Of a stretch of DNA of 12,008 nucleotides, positions 7,031 through 12,008 are shown piece after piece. A model generated the notes under the pieces. It saw nothing but the letters and a program-made list of their open reading frames with translations. It was not told the DNA's origin and made no database searches. Each line of letters opens with the position of its first letter. The stretch's first letter is position 1. The translations under genes and the position numbers were made by a program. This DNA comes from Prevotellaceae bacterium (GTDB taxonomy: Bacteria; Bacteroidota; Bacteroidia; Bacteroidales; UBA932), in assembly GCA_031259655.1 (NCBI GenBank), contig JAIRLF010000133.1, positions 1 to 12,008 of the forward strand, written 5' to 3'.

Positions 7031-8191
7031 TTATTTTTTCACAGGATGATATATAAAACTGTTCAGTTCCTTACCTGCGACGTCTTTTCGTTTGACGGAC
7101 ATTTCGTTTTGGGTAACTTTGACTTCCAGCGAAGTATCGGCAGCGTTAACCAGTATGGGGAAATTGTGCAATACTGTGTTTGGTTCAAAATACAGATAGC
7201 GATGTGTATCTCCGCAGAACATAACGGTAATACCGGCTTTGTTCAGCAGGGGGAGGAATTTCTTTCGCACATCGAGGGCGCCGTGCCAGTTTGCGCCTGC
7301 CGGCGGGATATGCATGATAACCACCTTGTACGGCGCATTAAGCAACGATTCGCTTTGCAGTTCTCTTTCCAGCCATTCCTGTTCTTCGGAGCGGTAAGAG
7401 TCGAATTGCGCCAGTCCGTAATATTCGATATCGGAATCCGGCTTGTCTTCGCCGGAATCCAGCACAATGAAATGAACCGGTCCGTGCCGGAAAGAGTAGT
7501 ACAGTTTCCCGTTGTTTGTAGGGAAATAATCGGAAAAATACCGGCTGAACAATCCTCGTGTTTCGTGATTACCGCGGGCAAAAAACACAGGGACTTCGGA
7601 GGCAAACAGTTTTACGGATTCGTCCATGAAAGCGGAGAGAAACTGTTGCTCATTCTGTATATCATCAGCCATATCGCCGTTGAAAATCATCAAATCGGTT
7701 TCGCCGTATTTGACCTTATTACTCAAGGCAGTCAGGTCGCCGACTCTGCCGTGAATATCGTTCAGTACAACGAACGAGATTTCGGGTTTACCGGCGTCTA
7801 AAGTAGTGAAACGTAACGGGCTCTGTTTAAACACATTTGACGAAGCGACATGACCGTACGTCAACTGTTCGACCATCACTGCTTTCGAGAATATCCGGTA
7901 ACGGTATTCCGTCCCGCGTTCAAGTCCCGGTATGGTGATTGTGTGCAACTTACTCACTACGCGATTACCGTCTTTCGTCTGATAGTATTGCGGACGTTCT
8001 TCGGAGTAAAAGCTGTCGTCGCCTGCCGGAGCGAGTTCGACCCACGACACTGCATAGTTGTCGGTAGTCCATACAATTGTGGCTTCATGTTCGCCTACTT
8101 TCTGCAAATATGGACCATGCGTAATTGTTATATCCTGTGCAATAACATAACAGGATAATAAACAAAAAAGAGAAATTAAAAATGTCTTCAT
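7031..8191 (-). CDS. Secreted purple acid phosphatase-like metallophosphoesterase
   Basis: A 386-residue calcineurin-like phosphoesterase with an N-terminal fibronectin III-like (purple acid phosphatase N) domain at about 22-130, beginning with ITHGPYLQ and containing HTITIPGLERGTEYRYRI (83-100). All the metal-ligand blocks of a two-metal phosphoesterase are visible in order: NDIHG (144-148), NGDMADD (171-177), RGNHETRG (206-213), MHIPP (293-297) and CGDTHRY (326-332). A signal peptide is expected at 1-19 (MKTFLISLFCLLSCYVIAQ), so the enzyme should act in the periplasm or outside. The LLSC at 11-14 is a poor lipobox and I prefer signal peptidase I. The start has no Shine-Dalgarno, only an AT-rich leader, as is common in Bacteroidota. 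No separate promoter motif is seen between it and argH, so read-through from proS-argH is possible. The substrate (phosphomonoester, diester or nucleotide) is not determinable. Confidence 0.88.
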   Translation of the reverse strand: MKTFLISLFCLLSCYVIAQDITITHGPYLQKVGEHEATIVWTTDNYAVSWVELAPAGDDSFYSEERPQYYQTKDGNRVVSKLHTITIPGLERGTEYRYRIFSKAVMVEQLTYGHVASSNVFKQSPLRFTTLDAGKPEISFVVLNDIHGRVGDLTALSNKVKYGETDLMIFNGDMADDIQNEQQFLSAFMDESVKLFASEVPVFFARGNHETRGLFSRYFSDYFPTNNGKLYYSFRHGPVHFIVLDSGEDKPDSDIEYYGLAQFDSYRSEEQEWLERELQSESLLNAPYKVVIMHIPPAGANWHGALDVRKKFLPLLNKAGITVMFCGDTHRYLYFEPNTVLHNFPILVNAADTSLEVKVTQNEMSVKRKDVAGKELNSFIYHPVKK

Positions 8192-8215
8192 ATATTATTT
8201 ATTTTATTTATTTTA

Positions 8216-8257
8216 GATTTTAGATTTATGATTTTAGATTTACGATTTTAGATTTGG
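8216..8257. repeat. Three 14-bp AT-rich tandem repeats
   Basis: GATTTTAGATTTAT (8216-8229), GATTTTAGATTTAC (8230-8243) and GATTTTAGATTTGG (8244-8257) are near-identical head-to-tail copies, with a partial copy just before. They lie between argH and the phosphoesterase gene, in the leader of the latter. Such GATTTTAGATTT strings are familiar in Bacteroidales intergenic DNA from memory. No function can be assigned; slippage would change leader length. Confidence 0.85.
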
Positions 8258-8269
8258 CTGACGCCGGAC

Positions 8270-8311
8270 GTTCATCGATATTCATCGTTCATTGTTCATC
8301 GTTCATCGTTA
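8270..8311. repeat. Heptamer repeat (ACGATGA on minus strand) overlapping the end of argH
   Basis: On the minus strand the sequence runs as ACGATGA, ACGATGA, ACAATGA, ACGATGA, then a slightly broken copy, ATATCGATGA. The last six argH codons (TMNDEQ and most of its stop) lie in these repeats. Because seven is not a multiple of three, the TGA within each unit falls in a different frame in successive copies, so any frame meets a stop within about 21 bases. Each unit also contains ATGA, an overlapping start and stop. Loss or gain of a unit would alter only the last few residues of ArgH. Confidence 0.85.
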
Positions 8312-9599
8312 ATTTCAATCGTTCTTCCATTTTTTCCTTAATTCTGTCGTTACAGAGATTGCCGATGCTGCCTTCGTGAGTATGAATCGCTTCTTTGTTT
8401 GGCTTGTACGTTTTTTCCTGTACCTGTTTGCCGATTTCCCTGTACGCATCCCGAAACGGGACGCCGGACAGGACTTTCCGGTTCACATCTTCGACGGTGA
8501 ACAGATAATCATACAGCGGATTGTCTATTATTGAAGCGTTTATCCTGATATTCCGCAAAGCGTAATCGCCCATAGCCAGACAGTTTTTCAGTTCGGTTAT
8601 AGCCGGAAAAACAATCTCTTTCAACAGCTGGAAATCTCGGTGATAGCCCGAAGGCAGATTGTTTGTCAGCAAAGTCAGCTCGTTTGGCAGGGCTTGCAGT
8701 CGGTTACATTTGCCGCGAATCAGTTCGAAGATATCCGGATTTTTTTTGTGCGGCATGATACTTGAGCCTGTCGTAAGCTCGTCCGGAAAAGAGACAAACC
8801 CGAAGTTTTGGCTCATATACAAACAAATATCGCCGGCAAGTTTCGACAATGTACCCGCTATCGCCGCCATGGCATACCCCAGCGTCCGCTCTGTTTTGCC
8901 GCGAGACATCTGCGCGGCGACAGAATTGAAGTGTAAGGTCTCGAACTCCAGCAGTTCCGTCGTCATAGTCCTGTTCAGCGGAAACGACGAACCGTATCCC
9001 GCCGCCGAGCCCAAAGGGTTCTGGTCGGCATGTCGATAAGCAGCCTCCAGCAGAAGCGCGTCGTCCGTCAGCGATTCGGCGTAAGCCCCGAACCACAGTC
9101 CGAACGACGAAGGCATAGCGATTTGGAAATGAGTATACCCGGGCATCAGCACGTCTTTGTGGGCTTCGCTAAGCTCTATCAGCGTATCGAACAACTGTTT
9201 CGTGAGTCCGGCAATATCCCTGATTTCGTGTTTGAAAAACAGTTTGAGGTCAACCAGAACCTGGTCGTTGCGCGACCGTCCGGAATGGATTTTCTTCCCT
9301 GCCTCGCCAATTCTCCGCGTAAGCAGAAGCTCCACTTGAGAATGAACGTCTTCGACCCCTTCCTCGATTTTGAAATCGCCGGTTTCTATCTCCGTCAAAA
9401 TCACATCCATTTCCTTAAGCAGGATATCTAACTCCGGCTGTTCCAGCAGCCCAACGCTCTGCAACATACGTATATGCGCCATAGAACCCAGAACATCGTA
9501 TCGTGCAAGTTTCAAATCGAGTTCCCTGTCGCGTCCCACGGTAAACAGTTCGACCTGCTCGTCGGCGTCAAATCCCTTACTCCATAATTTTTCACTCAT
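8289..9599 (-). CDS. argH: Argininosuccinate lyase
   Basis: ArgH splits argininosuccinate into arginine and fumarate, the last step of arginine synthesis, as a cytoplasmic homotetramer. The 436-residue protein carries the superfamily blocks: HSGRSRNDQ (105-113), PGYTHFQIA (153-161) with the conserved Thr-His, and the fumarase/aspartase signature GSSIMPHKKNP (278-288) with the catalytic serine and substrate-binding lysine and asparagine. The start is placed at ATG 9597-9599, giving MSEKLWSKGFDADEQVELFT, the normal ArgH N terminus. The frame is open upstream to 9677, but that extension would overlap proS and adds a non-family sequence. The gene begins 20 bases after the proS stop, so the two are probably co-transcribed. 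Its extreme C terminus (TMNDEQ) is made of an intergenic heptamer repeat. Confidence 0.96.
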   Translation of the reverse strand: MSEKLWSKGFDADEQVELFTVGRDRELDLKLARYDVLGSMAHIRMLQSVGLLEQPELDILLKEMDVILTEIETGDFKIEEGVEDVHSQVELLLTRRIGEAGKKIHSGRSRNDQVLVDLKLFFKHEIRDIAGLTKQLFDTLIELSEAHKDVLMPGYTHFQIAMPSSFGLWFGAYAESLTDDALLLEAAYRHADQNPLGSAAGYGSSFPLNRTMTTELLEFETLHFNSVAAQMSRGKTERTLGYAMAAIAGTLSKLAGDICLYMSQNFGFVSFPDELTTGSSIMPHKKNPDIFELIRGKCNRLQALPNELTLLTNNLPSGYHRDFQLLKEIVFPAITELKNCLAMGDYALRNIRINASIIDNPLYDYLFTVEDVNRKVLSGVPFRDAYREIGKQVQEKTYKPNKEAIHTHEGSIGNLCNDRIKEKMEERLKLTMNDEQ

Positions 9600-9619
9600 T
9601 CGGATATATAAAAACGTGA

Positions 9620-11092
9620 TTAATAATTTCGTGCAAATATAACCCTTTGTTTCGAAGGTTTTCCGGTAACCATACATTTACCCGCTTCCTTCTCGCCTTC
9701 GATTGGGATACAGCGAATGGTCGCTTTCGTTTCTTCTTTGATAAGCGCTTCGGTTTCAGCTGTTCCGTCCCAATGCGCCAGATAGAAACCTCCGTTTTCG
9801 ATTCTTTCCTTAAACTCATCGTACGAATCCACAATATAAGTATGTTCGTCCCTGAATTTAAGAGCTTTATTGTAGATGTTCGATTGAATATCCTCGAGCA
9901 GAGATAAAACATGCCGTTCTATGTTCTCTTGAGGCACAACTTCTTTCGTGAGATTATCCCTTCGGGCGACCTCGACGGTGCCGTTCTTGAAATCACGCGG
10001 ACCGACAGCCAGCCTGACTGGAACGCCCTGCAATTCGTATTCCGCAAACTTGAATCCCGACCGTAAATTATCTCGGTCATCGACTTTCGCCGAAACGCCA
10101 ACCTTTTGAAGACTGTTTTTGAGCGCCTCGCAATGCGTTCTCATTTGCTGCAATTCTTCTTCACCTTTAAATATAGGTATAATGATGACCTGCAAAGGAG
10201 CGACTTTCGGCGGAAGCACCAGACCGTTGTCGTCGGAGTGCGCCATGATTAAAGCGCCTATCATTCGGGTAGATACGCCCCAGGAAGTTGCCCACACATA
10301 ATCCAAAACGCCCTCTTTGGACGCAAATTTGACGTCGAAAGCCTTAGCAAAGTTTTGTCCGAGAAAATGCGAGGTTCCTGCCTGTAAAGCTTTGCCGTCC
10401 TGCATCATCGCTTCGATACAGTAAGTATCGACCGCTCCGGCGAAACGTTCGCTTTCGGTTTTTATCCCTGTGATTACGGGGATTGCCAGCCAATTTTTCG
10501 CAAAATCTTCGTACACGCCAAGTATTTTAACCGCTTCCCGAACAGCTTCATCGCGAGTAGCGTGAGCGGTATGCCCTTCCTGCCAAAGAAATTCGGCAGT
10601 CCGCAAAAACAGTCGCGTCCTCATTTCCCATCGCACAACATTTGCCCACTGATTGCACAGCACAGGCAGGTCGCGATACGACTGTATCCAGTTTTTGTAT
10701 GTGTTCCAGATAATTGTCTCGGAAGTCGGACGGACAATCAGTTCTTCCTCCAATTTCGCATCGGGGTCTATTTCGAGGTCTTTACCGTCGGCGGTGTTAC
10801 GAAGCCGATAATGAGTTACAACCGCGCATTCTTTCGCGAAACCTTCGACATGCTCCGCCTCTTTCGCAAAAAACGATTTCGGAATAAACAGGGGAAAATA
10901 CGCATTGACATGCCCCGTGTCTTTAAACATTTTGTCGAGCGCCGTTTGCATGTTTTCCCACAGACTGTAGCCGTAAGGCTTGATAACCATGCATCCGCGC
11001 ACAGCCGAATTTTCCGCCAAACCTGCTTTTATAACCAGATTATTGTACCAAAGTGAGAAATTTTCCGCCCTCGAAGTTACTTCTTTTGCCAT
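9620..11092 (-). CDS. proS: Prolyl-tRNA synthetase, archaeal/eukaryal-like type
   Basis: This class II aminoacyl-tRNA synthetase charges tRNA-Pro in the cytoplasm. The 490 residues fit the shorter archaeal-like bacterial form without the editing domain inserted between motifs 2 and 3. Visible blocks are [13 protein letters not shown] (37-49, motif 1 region), [13 protein letters not shown] (120-132), [17 protein letters not shown] (162-178, motif 2), [16 protein letters not shown] (237-252) and [20 protein letters not shown] (271-290, motif 3). The anticodon-binding domain is about 298-400. The C-terminal domain ends with [20 protein letters not shown], with the terminal Tyr typical of this type. 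It is the first gene of a run with argH, with a TAnnTTTG promoter motif about 96 bases upstream. Nothing unusual is seen in the catalytic residues. Confidence 0.97.
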   Translation of the reverse strand: MAKEVTSRAENFSLWYNNLVIKAGLAENSAVRGCMVIKPYGYSLWENMQTALDKMFKDTGHVNAYFPLFIPKSFFAKEAEHVEGFAKECAVVTHYRLRNTADGKDLEIDPDAKLEEELIVRPTSETIIWNTYKNWIQSYRDLPVLCNQWANVVRWEMRTRLFLRTAEFLWQEGHTAHATRDEAVREAVKILGVYEDFAKNWLAIPVITGIKTESERFAGAVDTYCIEAMMQDGKALQAGTSHFLGQNFAKAFDVKFASKEGVLDYVWATSWGVSTRMIGALIMAHSDDNGLVLPPKVAPLQVIIIPIFKGEEELQQMRTHCEALKNSLQKVGVSAKVDDRDNLRSGFKFAEYELQGVPVRLAVGPRDFKNGTVEVARRDNLTKEVVPQENIERHVLSLLEDIQSNIYNKALKFRDEHTYIVDSYDEFKERIENGGFYLAHWDGTAETEALIKEETKATIRCIPIEGEKEAGKCMVTGKPSKQRVIFARNY

Positions 11093-11187
11093 AATTTTTA
11101 TAATTTTCTATAATAAATTTTGTTAAAAACAGTGTTTTCAGTCCGTTTTGGCATGAAATTTGCAGTAAAACGTACGTAAAAACGGTA

Positions 11188-11195
11188 CAAAGGTA
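11188..11195 (-). promoter_or_regulatory. Likely -7 promoter element of proS-argH
   Basis: On the minus strand this reads TACCTTTG, an exact TAnnTTTG match, about 96 bases before the proS start. It is embedded in GTAC-AAAG-GTAC (+ strand 11186-11197), a small dyad that could be an operator or coincidence. No clear -33 TTTG is seen. The same 135-bp divergent region must also hold the promoter of the + strand lipoprotein gene, for which only a weak GAAATTTG (11155-11162) is visible. Confidence 0.45.
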
Positions 11196-11227
11196 CGATA
11201 AAAATTAGTATAATAAAAAGAAATAAA

Positions 11228-12008
11228 ATGGAAACAGTTAAAAATACAATGATTATGAGAGCAAAAATATTTGTTCCGCTTGTTTTATTCCTCTTTGCAG
11301 GATGCGGTACATCTTCGTACATGGCTTCGAGTTCGGACGATATCTATTACAGCCCCAAAGATAATGTGAGAAAAGGCGTAATAGACGAACAAACCGAACA
11401 GTTGAAAGCGCAAACACAAAAGACAGTCGCCGAAAAAACAATTCATTTAGACGCGGATAAGGTCTATTTATCAAGCCCTTCGACACTGAAAATCGAAGGA
11501 GAGGTCGATACGGTTATCTATAGCGGCGAACTCGCCGACGCCGATTCATACGAACGTAAACTGAAAATGTTCGATGACCCGCATTATACCGTCGAAATTA
11601 ATCTGGGCAACAATTGGGGTTATCCCTATTACGGTTATGGTTGGAGCTATCCTTACTATGGCTGGGATTATCCTTATTACGGCGGCTGGGGCTGGCATTC
11701 AGGCTGGTATGGCGGCTGGTACAGTCCATGGTATCGTCCATGGGGCTGGGGTTGGGGCTATCCCTACTATTACGACAGCTGGTATTACGGCGGCTGGGGC
11801 GGCTGGTATGGCGGATATTACGGCGGCTGGTACGGCGGATATCACGACCATTGGCATCATCATAACCGCAACTACACTTATGCGGCAGGCAGAGGTATGA
11901 GAAGTTCCGGCATACGTTCGTCCGGCGGCAGTTCGTTTGCCTCCAGAGTCTCAAGCCGTTCGAGCGCAGTGTCGCGTTCTTCGTCGGGAGTGTCGCGCTC
12001 TTCGTCAG
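11228..12008 (+). CDS. Gly/Tyr/Trp-rich lipoprotein, 3' end beyond window
   Basis: An open frame runs from ATG 11228 to the window end (260 codons, no stop), so the gene is partial. It starts METVKNTMIMRAKIFVPL and has a hydrophobic core ending LFLFAGC, so Cys26 is a likely lipidation site and the protein probably sits in an envelope membrane. ATG 11249 or 11255 would give a shorter signal peptide and may be the real start. Residues 27-125 are ordinary and contain SDDIYYSP (36-43), a string I associate with Bacteroidales lipoproteins of unknown role. Residues 128-206 are almost only Gly, Tyr, Trp, Pro and Ser (for example GGWYGGYYGGWYGGY), followed by HDHWHHH (206-212) and a Ser/Arg-rich tail with VSRSSS repeats. 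No enzymatic motif is seen. I do not recognise the function; surface, adhesive or scaffold roles are possible. Confidence 0.8.
   Translation, partial: METVKNTMIMRAKIFVPLVLFLFAGCGTSSYMASSSDDIYYSPKDNVRKGVIDEQTEQLKAQTQKTVAEKTIHLDADKVYLSSPSTLKIEGEVDTVIYSGELADADSYERKLKMFDDPHYTVEINLGNNWGYPYYGYGWSYPYYGWDYPYYGGWGWHSGWYGGWYSPWYRPWGWGWGYPYYYDSWYYGGWGGWYGGYYGGWYGGYHDHWHHHNRNYTYAAGRGMRSSGIRSSGGSSFASRVSSRSSAVSRSSSGVSRSSS

Noticed and set aside
9600..9677. Longer argH start 26 codons upstream
   Set aside because: It would overlap the proS 3' end by 58 bases and adds a sequence unlike ArgH; MSEKLWSKG at 9599 is the normal N terminus.
11574..11954. Ala/Ile/Gly-rich, Leu-rich and Arg/Asn-rich open frames over the Gly/Tyr/Trp region
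   Set aside because: They are other-frame readings of the repetitive codons of the lipoprotein, whose frame has a signal peptide and runs through the whole region.

Overview
The window looks like chromosomal DNA of a member of the order Bacteroidales (phylum Bacteroidota). The evidence is the promoter style (the -7 element TAnnTTTG, seen exactly three times upstream of genes), AT-rich leaders without clear Shine-Dalgarno sites, a 490-residue archaeal/eukaryal-type prolyl-tRNA synthetase ending in Tyr, a 436-residue ArgH, and protein sequences of Bacteroidales type. Family or genus cannot be decided from the sequence alone.

Layout: (1) 1-118, the 3' end of a TPR-like gene on the + strand. (2) 271-2661, a family 31 glycoside hydrolase (+) without a signal peptide. 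(3) 2662-2751, a convergent intergenic region with two strong palindromes and four copies of a 9-bp repeat. (4) 6335 down to 2752, a tight minus-strand operon: a fused methyltransferase/family 2 glycosyltransferase, a family 4-type glycosyltransferase and a second methyltransferase. It probably makes or decorates a surface or lipid-linked glycan. (5) 6336-7030, a 695-bp gene-free stretch. It contains the likely operon promoter and a striking array of nine complete ~41-bp units (plus decayed edge copies), each a hairpin followed by a run of about nine T. (6) 11092 down to 7031, a minus-strand run of proS, argH and a secreted purple-acid-phosphatase-like metallophosphoesterase. Simple repeats sit between the last two genes and form the last codons of argH. 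(7) From 11228 to the window end, a + strand lipoprotein with an extreme Gly/Tyr/Trp-rich region followed by a Ser/Arg-rich tail, cut by the window edge.

The genes do not form one pathway. proS and argH are housekeeping, the 2752-6335 operon is glycan biosynthesis, and GH31 is alpha-glucoside processing. The least explained element is the hairpin/T-tract array at about 6503-6945. It comes in two sequence families whose arms change together so that most base pairing is kept, and each arm can pair within its own unit or with the neighbouring unit. On the + strand each unit resembles an intrinsic terminator, yet both flanking genes are on the minus strand. No mobile element, CRISPR array, tRNA or rRNA was recognised.
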